This document shows, in pieces, positions 42,384 through 51,800 of a stretch of DNA of 64,000 nucleotides. The position numbers and the translations under genes are program-made. The stretch is from Planctomycetota bacterium (GTDB taxonomy: Bacteria > Planctomycetota > UBA1135 > GCA-002748355). Position 1 is the stretch's first letter. Every line of letters starts with the position of its first letter. The stretch is from contig JACKHW010000001.1 of assembly GCA_020638795.1 (NCBI GenBank), forward strand, positions 124,001 through 188,000. Direction: 5' to 3'. The notes below the pieces were generated by a model, which saw nothing but the letters and a program-made list of their open reading frames with translations, was not told the DNA's origin and did no database searches.

Positions 42384-44117
42384 TCAGCGCGCTTCGCCTC
42401 GTAGCCAGTCCGGCGCTGCGAGGCCGAGGTCGTCGCAAAGCGCCTCGACACGGGCACGAACGCTTACGAGGACCATACGATGCGGCGCCCTCGTCGCGCC
42501 CAACACGCGCTGCGCGTCGTTTCGACGCCCCGCTCTTGCCAGCGCCTCGATGTAGGACAGTCTCGGCAGAGAGAACACATTGGGGTCGAAGGCGACACTC
42601 GCCTTGCAGCGAACGGCCTCTCCCTCCTCGTAGAGCTGGGCTGCGTCGTCAAAGCGCTTCTCGTCGAGGGCGACCCGCCCGAGGGTCGCGAGGGCGTTGG
42701 CCAACTCGAAGGATGCTCCACTGCGCCTGCCATCGGCGACGATGCGTTCGAACTGAGCGATTGCCTCCGCGTGCTGGCCGACCTTCTGCAAGCCTTCGGC
42801 GGCAACGAATCGTGTCGCGATTGCGACATCGACCGCGACCGGCATGCGCGTGGTGTCGAGGCGGTTCGCAATCGATGCGAAGGCCTGCTGCGCAGCGTGC
42901 TTGGCTTCGGCATTCGTACCAACGATTGCATCGACGATGCCTGCGATTGCGCTGTTCGTCGCTGTCGACTTTCGGAGCTCACGCTCGACTTCGTTCGCGT
43001 GGGTCTTCGCCAACGTCAGAGCGGCGTCACGCTCGCCGATGGTCTGGAGCAAGGTCTGGCGTTCGGTCGCCAGCTCATTGGCGGTCATGACCGCCGTGAC
43101 TCCGACGCTGGTGAGGGCGAGCGTCGCGATCGCCGTTGCCGTGACTGCGAGCTTGTGCCGCTTCACGACAGACCGAAGCTGGTCCCAGCGGGTCCTCTGG
43201 CGCGCGCGTACCGGCCTCTGCTCGCGCCACGCGGCCAGGTCGCTGCCAAACTCGGCCATCGTCGTGTATCGCTGCTCGCGATCGATGCGCATCGACATCT
43301 GCACGATGGCTGCGAGGTCTCGGTCAACCGTCGGATTCCGTTCTGAGACAGCAGCGACGACACCGCTGCGAACGCGGTCGAACAGCGTTGCCAGTGTGCT
43401 CGCTTCGAAGGGGGCAACGCCGGTCAAGCAGCGATAGAGCAAGGCACCTACAGCGTAGACGTCCGAGCGGACATCAGCCTCGTGCAGGCCGTGGTCGATT
43501 TGTTCAGGCGCGGCGTAGCTCGGCGTACCCGCGAAGCTCCCGGGGAGCGTGTAGCGTTCGTCGCTGGCGTCGAGCTCGCGCGCGAGACCGAAGTCGACGA
43601 TTCGCGCCTGATCGCTCGGATCGACGAGGACGTTCGATGGCTTGATATCGCGATGGATGATGCCTCGACCATGTGCATGGACGAGGGCTGCGATGGCTCC
43701 TTCGACGACCGCGACGATGCGTTTCGTGGCGTCCCCGCTATTGCGTTGGGAGTCGGCCCAAACGTCGATCGCTTTGCCGTCCACCCATTCCATGACGACC
43801 GAACGTCCCTCGTCGATGCGCTCGTACACGGTGGCGATGCCTGGGTGTCGCAGGTTGGCGGCCACTTCGACTTCACGATCGAAGCGCTCGAAGGCGCGCT
43901 CGCGCTGGCCGTCGTCCCTCCACGTGACGCGCTTGATCGCGACGACGCGTTTTGTGCCGGGTTGTCGGGCGCGATACACGACTCCTTGTCCGCCTCGACC
44001 GACTTCCGAGAGGATCTCGTAGCCATCGAGCAGCATCACCGGCGAGCTCTGCTTGGCGGCGTTCAAGGCCTGAATCCATGCGTCGTCCTCGAAGCCGAAC
44101 TCCTCGTCGAGCTTCAT
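42384..44117 (-). CDS. Membrane Ser/Thr protein kinase with extracytoplasmic TPR-like domain
   Basis: A 577-residue Hanks-type kinase. All catalytic elements are present: Gly-rich loop VGRGGQGVVY (39-48), ATP lysine K62 in VVAIK, HRDIKPSN (155-162), DFG (175-177) and APE (203-205). A single transmembrane helix (about 322-345) is followed by a 230-residue helical region with TPR-like repeats (about 460-560). Start ATG 44117 overlaps the stop of the upstream sigma-factor gene (ATGA). Pairing of an ECF sigma factor with such a kinase is common in Planctomycetota, where the kinase may phosphorylate the sigma factor or read signals outside the cell. Confidence 0.92.
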   Translation of the reverse strand: MKLDEEFGFEDDAWIQALNAAKQSSPVMLLDGYEILSEVGRGGQGVVYRARQPGTKRVVAIKRVTWRDDGQRERAFERFDREVEVAANLRHPGIATVYERIDEGRSVVMEWVDGKAIDVWADSQRNSGDATKRIVAVVEGAIAALVHAHGRGIIHRDIKPSNVLVDPSDQARIVDFGLARELDASDERYTLPGSFAGTPSYAAPEQIDHGLHEADVRSDVYAVGALLYRCLTGVAPFEASTLATLFDRVRSGVVAAVSERNPTVDRDLAAIVQMSMRIDREQRYTTMAEFGSDLAAWREQRPVRARQRTRWDQLRSVVKRHKLAVTATAIATLALTSVGVTAVMTANELATERQTLLQTIGERDAALTLAKTHANEVERELRKSTATNSAIAGIVDAIVGTNAEAKHAAQQAFASIANRLDTTRMPVAVDVAIATRFVAAEGLQKVGQHAEAIAQFERIVADGRRSGASFELANALATLGRVALDEKRFDDAAQLYEEGEAVRCKASVAFDPNVFSLPRLSYIEALARAGRRNDAQRVLGATRAPHRMVLVSVRARVEALCDDLGLAAPDWLRGEAR

Positions 44118-44717
44118 ACCGTGCCGTCCTCGAGTGCGACTTGTGCTTCGATGCACTCTTGGAGGCGTTGGCGTACGCGCTGTTTGACTTTGTGCAAGGC
44201 TGCTTCGCTCATGCTCAGGCTCACTGCGACATCGCGAATGGAACGCCCTTCGAGCAAGCCTTCGAACGCCTGTAGGCTGCGCGGCTCGAACTCTGTGGCG
44301 ATGTGCGCCCAGGCGCGGCGGAAGTGGAAACTTCGCCATTCGCATTCCCACGCAGCATCGCAGACTTCTCCCGCTTTCAGGAGCTCCTCCTCATCGAGCG
44401 CCGCGATGTCGATTGCTGCGGCGGGATGAGCGCGCGCGGCGTTCGTGGAGTACGGCGAGCACCGAGCGCACGACGACGAAAAGGTAGGCACGGAAGCGAC
44501 CGCGTCCTCGGTCGTAGCAGAAGGACGGCAGAGTCCGCATCAAGCAGACGAGCGTCTGCTGCCATGCGTCTTCCGCGTCGGCGTGTTGGAGTCCGCGGCG
44601 CAGACAATAGCGGTGCACGAGGTCGCGATATGTGCCTTCGAACGTCGACCAAGCCTCGACCTGCGTCGGGTCACGGAGCTGCTCGAGCAGCGTCGGGCTC
44701 GTGCGATCACCGTTCAT
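44114..44717 (-). pseudogene. ECF sigma factor interrupted by a frameshift
   Basis: From ATG 44717 one frame encodes sigma region 2 (FEGTYRDLVHRYCLRRGL, DAEDAWQQTLVCLMRTLP, GRGRFRAYLFVVVRSVLAVLHE); a different frame to TGA 44114-44116 encodes region 4 (RSLQAFEGLLEGRSIRDVAVSLSMSEAALHKVKQRVRQRLQE). Both halves are clearly one planctomycete-type ECF sigma factor of about 200 residues. The reading frame changes between about 44428 and 44445, in a GCGCGCGCG tract prone to slippage: loss of one GC pair or gain of one base would explain it. It may be a sequencing error, a true inactivation, or a programmed shift. The stop overlaps the kinase start (ATGA), so the second half still couples to translation. 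Confidence 0.85.
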
Positions 44718-44827
44718 GCCGACTCGGGCCGCGGAGGCGTCATGCCGAGATGATGCCAGCCGCTCGCGCTGCGCGGCAGTGGGTCCGCTCCAGGAACCCA
44801 ACCGCTCCTCGCAATCCTCGTGAGTCG

Positions 44828-44846
44828 ACGCGGCTCAGAGCCGCGT
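44828..44846. repeat. Perfect hairpin at the end of a gene fragment
   Basis: ACGCGGCT-CAG-AGCCGCGT is an 8-bp perfect stem with a 3-base loop. The minus-strand stop codon (44837-44835) of the fragment at 44835-45010 lies in the loop. No T-run follows on either strand, so termination is uncertain. Confidence 0.5.
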
Positions 44847-45010
44847 GACGTTCGTGAACGATTGCGGCGCGTAGCCCGGGTCTGGGCTGAGCACGAGTGT
44901 TTGTGCCACGAGAGGGCGCGACCACCCGAGCGCGGGAATCGACACGCGCGCGATGCCATTCGCATCGGGACATGGTCGTGGGGCAAGACTGGTCGTCGGG
45001 CAAGACAGTC
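44835..45010 (-). pseudogene. Fragment of a secreted protein's C-terminal module
   Basis: In the 450-bp gap between the sigma factor and the transporter, the minus strand encodes CPDANGIARVSIPALGWSRPLV, then AQTLVLSPDPGYAPQSFTNVTRL and a stop. This matches the end module of the secreted proteins in the window (strand, IP, AQ.LVL, TN...L). Upstream codons in this frame look random and no signal peptide is found, so I read it as the remains of a decayed gene; the 5' limit given is approximate. A frame shift further upstream cannot be excluded. Confidence 0.45.
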
Positions 45011-45169
45011 GGAAACACGCGATTTCGTTACTCGCGAATCGACCACCATCCGGTGTCGAGCGATTCCTGCCGCGTGCACCGAACCAAACGAGGCGAGCAC
45101 GCCGCGAAGATGTCGGCATTTGCGAGGCAGCAGTAGGTATCGGTGCCCGGTTCGGGCTAGAAGAGTCGC

Positions 45170-47035
45170 GTGACCGCGACGCTCTTTCTTCTGACGCTGA
45201 CCACCGCCGCCATCGTTGGCGGACTCCTACCTCTCGCGGTCCGGGAGAGTTCACGAGCGCTGCATCTGCTGCTCTGCCTGGCCGCGGGGTTCTTCCTCGG
45301 CACGGTGTTCTTGCACCTCTTGCCCGAGCTCAGTCATATCGCGAGCGGCCAAACCGCGGTCTGGACCTGGGTTCTCGTCGGCCTCCTCGGCGTGCTCGTG
45401 CTCGACCTCGGGATCTTCGGTCATCAGAGCCACGCCGCGGTGGGTTGGGCAACGCTGCTCGGGCTCGGAGTCCACGCGGCGATGGTCGGACTCGGGCTCG
45501 GCATGTTGCCCGAAGTCTCGATGGCGTTCGCGTTCGGTATGTTCGCGCACAAGTTCGGGGAGACGTTCTCGCTCGTGTCCGCGCTACGGCTGTCCGTGCA
45601 GCGGCGTTCGTGGCTGCTCGGCTTGCTCGTCTTGTTCGCGCTCGTGACGCCACTGACGATGTTGCTCGGCAACGCGATACGGGATTCCGTTCCCGAGAGC
45701 TTCCACATGGTGGTGTCGGCTCTTGCCGCCGGGAGCTTCCTATATGTCGCCGTGGGCGACATCCTGCCCGAGGTCTTCCACGACTCTCGGGATCGCTCCT
45801 ACAAGATCGTCCTCCTGCTGCTCGGCACTGCGTTTGCCGCGTTGGCCTCACTCGGTCACGAGTTCATGCACCATGCGGGCAGCGCGGCGGAGACCGTCGT
45901 GGATCACGGCGATCATGTCCACGTCGTCCCCGCGACGAAGGACGCCCTCGGCGATGGGCCTGGCCGTTTCGTGCTCGGCTTGTTCGCAGAGGCCTGGAAC
46001 GCGCTCTGCGCAGCTGCGCCGTTCCTCCTCGTCGGTTTCCTCGTGGCAGGCCTGATCAAGGTTTGGATGCCGAGGCGACTCCTGACACGCGCCCTCGGTG
46101 GTGACGACGTAGCGTCCATCGTGCGAGCATCGCTGATCGGTGCACCGTTGCCCCTCTGTTCGTGCTCCGTGCTGCCGACGGCCATCGGACTGCGGAAGAG
46201 TGGCGCGTCGAAGAGTTCGACGATCTCCTTCCTCGTAGCGACGCCGGAGACGGGAATCGACTCGATCGCGATCTCGGCCGCGCTGCTCGATCCCTTCTTG
46301 ACGATTGCCCGCCCGATCGGAGCCGTGCTGTCCGCGATCGCCGCCGGTCTCGCGGCGTCGATCTCTGGCCGTCACGAGTCCGTGACGGGCGTCGACGTGC
46401 AGACGACGCCCGACCCCAAGACCTGCGCCGAGACTCACGCGCACTCTCACGAAGATCATCAGCACGGCGAACCCGCATCGCATCCGAGCAGCACGCCCGA
46501 GAAGTTGCGCGAGGCGGTGCGCTTCGGCTTCGGACCGCTGTTCGAGGACATCGTTCCGTCGCTTCTCGTAGGCATCGTACTCGCGGCACTCTTCTCGATG
46601 GTCCTGCCGGCGGACCTGCTCGCGGGAAGCGGGGGGCAGGGGTTCCTCGGGATTGCGGCTGCAGCCCTGCTCGGTCTGCCGATCTACGTCTGCGCGAGTG
46701 CATCGACGCCAGTTGCGGCCGCGCTCCTGGCAAAGGGTCTCAGTCCTGGTGCCGCGCTCGTGTTCTTGCTGGTCGGGCCCGCGACCAACTTCGCTTCGAT
46801 CTTCGTGCTGACCAAGGAGTTCGGCCGGCGAGTCGTCGCGCTGTACGTCGCTGCCGTCGTGATCGTTGCGGTCCTGCTCGGACTGCTCACCAATCTCGTG
46901 TATCGAGCCTGGTCCCTGCCGGCGCCGACGGGTGCGGGCCACGATCATGCTCCGTCGATCGTCGGGATCGTGGCTGGCACGTTGCTTCTCGCGATCGCTC
47001 TCAGGGCCGTCGCGCGGCGACTGTCGAACACATGA
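45170..47035 (+). CDS. ZIP transporter fused to DUF318/SO_0444-type permease
   Basis: A 621-residue membrane protein combining two families. Residues 1-230 look like a ZIP metal transporter: about seven hydrophobic segments, HLLPEL, MFAHKFGETFS (125-134) in place of the usual HEIPHE-like metal site, and GSFLYVAVGDILPE. A short His-rich loop (HGDHVHVV) follows. Residues from about 270 are a DUF318 permease of the Cu/Zn-efflux SO_0444 type with LPLCSCSVLPTAIGLRKSGAS (C330, C332), a His-rich loop HAHSHEDHQHGE (about 424-435) and a second transmembrane half (LLGLPIYVCASASTP). Start GTG 45170. Metal movement across the inner membrane is likely; which metal and direction are not certain. ZIP proteins are normally importers, DUF318 members are linked to efflux. 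Confidence 0.85.
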   Translation: MTATLFLLTLTTAAIVGGLLPLAVRESSRALHLLLCLAAGFFLGTVFLHLLPELSHIASGQTAVWTWVLVGLLGVLVLDLGIFGHQSHAAVGWATLLGLGVHAAMVGLGLGMLPEVSMAFAFGMFAHKFGETFSLVSALRLSVQRRSWLLGLLVLFALVTPLTMLLGNAIRDSVPESFHMVVSALAAGSFLYVAVGDILPEVFHDSRDRSYKIVLLLLGTAFAALASLGHEFMHHAGSAAETVVDHGDHVHVVPATKDALGDGPGRFVLGLFAEAWNALCAAAPFLLVGFLVAGLIKVWMPRRLLTRALGGDDVASIVRASLIGAPLPLCSCSVLPTAIGLRKSGASKSSTISFLVATPETGIDSIAISAALLDPFLTIARPIGAVLSAIAAGLAASISGRHESVTGVDVQTTPDPKTCAETHAHSHEDHQHGEPASHPSSTPEKLREAVRFGFGPLFEDIVPSLLVGIVLAALFSMVLPADLLAGSGGQGFLGIAAAALLGLPIYVCASASTPVAAALLAKGLSPGAALVFLLVGPATNFASIFVLTKEFGRRVVALYVAAVVIVAVLLGLLTNLVYRAWSLPAPTGAGHDHAPSIVGIVAGTLLLAIALRAVARRLSNT

Positions 47036-47196
47036 ACCGACCGAGTTCGTGACGTCGGCTTGAGCAGGATTCCGGTGTCGATCCTGTCGCGAACTCGCGA
47101 TGCGATCGAGGGGATCCTGCCCTGCGAACCCTCGTCGCAGCAGGCCGCGCGAGTCCGTGCCGATGACCACCTCGTCCACTCAGCGGGGGAGAGTCG

Positions 47197-48681
47197 ATGG
47201 CAGGGCAGCGGAATACGAGTTCTACGGGGTGGGAGCCGAGGGTCGGCAGGATCGCGATGCTGCTCGCTACCGGTTATCTCGCGTCGTGTTCTGGCGGGGG
47301 CCCGACGACGGGTGGTGTCGATGGCAACGAGCGCCCGATCGCCGACGCGGGTCCTGGTCGTGGCGTGTCGGTCCACGAACTCCTGTCACTCGATGGTTCG
47401 ACGAGCCGTGATCCGGACGGAGGCAAGTTGACGTACTCATGGACCATTGTCGACAAGCCGGCAGGGAGCAACGCGACGCTGTCGGGTCACGAAACCGCGT
47501 GGCCGACGATCGTTCCTGACGTGCTCGGTTCGTATTCGATCGAGCTGGTCGTGAACGACGGCGACGACGACAGTGAGCCCGATACGACCATCGTGGTCGC
47601 GGATCATGGCGCAAATCATCGTGTCGGTCCTGGTCGCACGTACGAGACGCCGAGCGCCGTCGCGGCGATTGCGAAGGACGGGGACATCATCACGATCGAT
47701 GCGACCGAATACGTTGACGATGTCGCTGTATGGCGTGCGAACGGACTGGTCCTTCATGGCATTGGTGGACGCGCGCATATCGTCGGCCTTGGGGCGAGCG
47801 CGCAGGGCAAGGCGCTGTGGGTCGTGCAGGGTGCCAACACGCGAATCGAGAACATCGAGTTCTCGGGTGCGACGGTGAAGGACCAGAACGGTGCCGGGAT
47901 TCGTGGCGAGGGTGCGGGGCTCACGCTTCGCGGATGCTCGTTCCACGACAACGAGAACGGCGTTCTCGTGGCGGACAACGCTTCGAGCAACGTGGTCGTC
48001 GAGAACTGTCATTTCGAGCACAACGGGTTCGGCGATGGGCGGACGCACAACATCTACGTCAATCGCGTCAAGTCTCTGACGGTGCTCTACTCGACGTTCG
48101 AACGCGCGAAGATCGGTCATCAACTCAAGAGTCGTGCCGAGCGTACGCTCGTGCTCTACAGCCGCTTGCTCGATACCGACGACGGGAACGCGAGTTATTC
48201 GATCGATCTGCCGAACGGTGGCATCGCCATCGTGATCGGAAACCAGATCCATCAAGGCCCGAACGCTCCCAATGACAACATGATCTCGTTCGGTGGCGAG
48301 AACGTGATCTACTCCACCAACGAGCTGTATCTCGTCCACAACACCATGGTCAACGACAAGCCGTCGGGCACGTTCGTCCGCGTCTGGCCCGGAGCAACCG
48401 CTCGGCTCGTCAACAATCTCTTGGTCGGCTCTGGGGCGGTCACGTTCGGGGCGGCTTCTTCGACGGGTGACGTGCGAACGGCGACACCGGCGTTCGTGGA
48501 TCGCAGCGGCTACGACTTCCGCTCGACAGCGAATACACCCGGACGAGACAGCGGGGAGGATCCGGGCTTCGGGGCCGGGTTCGAACTCAAACCCAAGTTC
48601 GAACTGGACAAGGTCGCCGGGCTACGTTCGCGCCCCAGCGTCGGTCGTTTCGACGCAGGTGCGTTCGAGTTCGTGCAGTGA
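47197..48681 (+). CDS. PKD-domain lipoprotein with parallel beta-helix
   Basis: A 494-residue lipoprotein: after a charged N-terminus the signal segment GRIAMLLATGYLASC ends in a lipobox (LASC). A PKD domain follows (about 46-135: PIADAGPGRGVSV..LSLDGSTSRDPDGG..YSWTI) and then a right-handed parallel beta-helix (about 190-400: NIEFSGATVKDQNGAGI, CSFHDNENGVLVADNASS, NLLVGSG) as in pectate-lyase-like and carbohydrate-active folds. No catalytic set is certain. Likely anchored in the outer membrane or cell surface, perhaps binding or cutting polysaccharide. Start ATG 47197; possible alternatives further in would cut into the signal peptide. Confidence 0.82.
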   Translation: MAGQRNTSSTGWEPRVGRIAMLLATGYLASCSGGGPTTGGVDGNERPIADAGPGRGVSVHELLSLDGSTSRDPDGGKLTYSWTIVDKPAGSNATLSGHETAWPTIVPDVLGSYSIELVVNDGDDDSEPDTTIVVADHGANHRVGPGRTYETPSAVAAIAKDGDIITIDATEYVDDVAVWRANGLVLHGIGGRAHIVGLGASAQGKALWVVQGANTRIENIEFSGATVKDQNGAGIRGEGAGLTLRGCSFHDNENGVLVADNASSNVVVENCHFEHNGFGDGRTHNIYVNRVKSLTVLYSTFERAKIGHQLKSRAERTLVLYSRLLDTDDGNASYSIDLPNGGIAIVIGNQIHQGPNAPNDNMISFGGENVIYSTNELYLVHNTMVNDKPSGTFVRVWPGATARLVNNLLVGSGAVTFGAASSTGDVRTATPAFVDRSGYDFRSTANTPGRDSGEDPGFGAGFELKPKFELDKVAGLRSRPSVGRFDAGAFEFVQ

Positions 48682-48817
48682 CGACTCGTGCACCTCGTGC
48701 AGTGACGAAGAGTCCCGCGCCTTGAAATGCCCCGCAGGAGGCCGGATCGTGCCATGGTCCCAGGGGCGCGATCGGTCGCGCTCGCTGTTTTCGAACCGTT
48801 CTCGATCGAGGCCCGAC

Positions 48818-51800
48818 ATGACGGCCGAATTGCCGACCCGCTACGACCCCACCACGACCCAGGCGCCGATCTACGAGCGTTGGCTCGCCGAGGACAGCTT
48901 CGCCGCCGTCCCGACCGACTCGGGACCGAGCTATGTCGTCATGATGCCGCTGCCCAACGTCACCGGTGCGCTGCACATGGGGCACGCGATGGACAACGTG
49001 ATGCAAGACATGCTGACGCGATGGCATCGCATGCTCGGCGACGACACCTTGTGGCAGCCCGGAACCGACCATGCGGGAATCGCGACGCAATCACTCGTCG
49101 AGCAACGTCTCTTCGACCTCGAGGGAAAGACCCGCAAGGACCTCGGGCGCGAAGGGCTCGTCGCGCGCATCTGGGAATGGAAGGAGGAGTATCAGAAGCG
49201 CATCATCCACCAGCAGCAGCAGATGGGGTGTTCGTGCGATTGGAAGCGCCAGCGCTTCACGATGGACCCCGTGTGCACGTCCGCGGTGCGCGAGTTCTTC
49301 TTCCGCATGTATCGAGATGGATTGATCTACCGTGGCAATCGTCTCGTCAATTGGGACTGCTTCCTGCAAACCGCGGTCGCCGACGACGAGGTCGAACACA
49401 AGAAGATCGCAGGCAAGTTCTGGCATCTTCGCTACCCCGTGCGGGATCCGCAGCCAGGCGAACCGACGCACGTCATCGTCGCGACGACGCGGCCGGAGAC
49501 GATGCTCGGTGACGTCGCCGTGGCCGTTCATCCCGAGCCGGCAGTCGAACTCGATCGCCTCATCGCTGCACAGAAAGAGCGGATCGGCGCCGTGCCTGCC
49601 AAGGAGCGTGCCGAGGCCGCGGCCGAACTCGCACGGCTCGAAACACGTCGCGACAGCGATCTCGCGCAGCTCGAGACCTTGGTGCGCATGGCGCAGGACG
49701 GTCGTTCGCTCGTGCTGCCGTTGATGGATCGTGAGATCCCACTGATTCTCGACACGTGGGCGAAGCCCGCACTCGGATCGGGATGCGTCAAGATCACGCC
49801 GGCCCACGACCCGAACGACTACGAGGTGTGGCAGCGGCACAAGGACCGCATCCATCCGATCAACATCCTGGAGCCGAACGGGTCGCTCAATGCCAATGCC
49901 GGTAGCTACGCCGGTCTCGATCGATTCGATGCGCGCAAGCGCGTCGTCGCCGATCTCGAGAAACTCGGATTGCTCGAACGCGTCGAAGAACGCGAGATCG
50001 AGCTGGGCCATTCGGATCGATCCAAGACGCCGATCGAGCCATGGCTCAGCAAGCAGTGGTTCGTACGCATGAGCGACGTGCCGGGCGGGATCGTCATGGG
50101 AGCGGGTACGAACAACGAGCATCGTGCTGCAGGTCTCGCCCAAGCGGCGATCGACGCGACCGAGGAAACTTGGACGTCGCCGACTGGACGGCAGCTCACC
50201 TTCTGGCCGGATCCTCGGTACCGGAACAGCTACCGGAGTTGGTTGGCGGAGAAGCGCGATTGGTGCATCAGCCGTCAGCTGTGGTGGGGGCATCGCATTC
50301 CGATCTGGCGAAAGGCCGTGCGCTCCGACGAACTCGCGCGCGAACTCGATGCACTGCCCGCTCTCGATCCCGAGCTCGCATGCCTCCAGATCGACTTACC
50401 CTCCGGCGAACGTGCGGACCGAACCTCGGCGGAGGCGTTGCCTGCAGGCACCGAAGTCGAGATCCAAGTCTGTCTGCGTGAAGCCGCGACCGATGCCCTC
50501 GGCCCTCGGCTCGAAGCTGCGGGACTCGAACAGGATCCCGACGTGCTCGACACGTGGTTCAGCAGCGCGCTCTGGCCCGAGAGCACGCTCGGTTGGCCGG
50601 ACCCTGCGCATGCTGGCATCGAGTCCGGTCAACGCGATCTGACGACGAGTCTCGCTCGGTACTACCCTGGTTCTTGCCTCGTGACGGGCCGCGACATCAT
50701 CACTCTGTGGGTTGCACGCATGGTCCTCGCCGGGCTCTACAACCTCGGGGATCTGCCGTTCACCGATGTGTTCATCCACGCGACGATCCTCGATGGTAAT
50801 GGCGTGCGCATGAGCAAGTCGCGTGGCAATGGCATCGATCCGGTCGACATCATCGATCGCTACGGCGCCGACGCGATGCGTTACGTGCTCTGCGAAATGC
50901 AAACGGGGCTACAGGACATTCGTCTGCCCGTGCAAGCGATCTCGCCATTCTCGAGCGAGGGCGATGAGCGACTCGTCGATCTCGCGAGCGCCAAGTCCAC
51001 GTCTCGCGGCGTCTACGTCGATCCCGAGAACGGAAAGGAATTCGACGTCATCGGCATGCGTAAAGACCTGCCGCAGGCGAAGGTGATCAGCGATCGATTC
51101 GAAGTCGGGCGCAACTTCTGCAACAAGCTCTGGAACGCCGTGCGGTTCGCGCTCCTCAACCTGGGTGAGGGCGAAGCGTTCCGTCCGCTGCAGCAGAGCG
51201 AACTCGCCGTCGAAGACCGCTGGATCCTGTCACGCCTCGCGCGGTGCACGAAGGCCGTCGACGACGCGCTCGGTCGCTACGATCCGAGCACCGCGATCGG
51301 AGCAGCGCGCGAGTTCTTCTGGACCGAGTTCTGCGATTGGTATCTCGAACTGCTCAAGCCGCGGATGGCTGCCGGTGGCGACGGTCGTGCCATCGGTGCC
51401 CAAGTGCTCGCCTTCGTGCTCGATCAGACCTTGCGGCTGTTGCATCCGTTCGTGCCGTTCATCACCGAGACGCTGTGGGAGCACCTTTCTGCACGCGCAC
51501 CGGTCCGCGGCATCGATGCGCCTCTCGAGCACGCGACATCCTTGATTCGTGCCGCGTGGCCGGTGGCGTCCGACGATGCGATCGACACCGCGATCGAAGC
51601 CGACTTCGAGCGTGCGCAGGTCGTCGTGCGCGGTTTGCGTGATTTGCGTGCGAAGTACGCGGTGCCGCCGAAGAAACTCCTCGCGTGCAGCGTGCGCGCA
51701 ACGGGGGAACTCGCCGACGCACTCGAACGGTTCGAAGCGCACGTGGGCCATCTCGCCGGGCTCGAGACGTTCTCGATCGGTGCGGAGACCGAGAAGCCGA

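Noticed and set aside
40881..42404. 507-residue plus-strand ORF
   Set aside because: Antisense to the 738-residue secreted protein, which has a signal peptide and propeller-like repeats.
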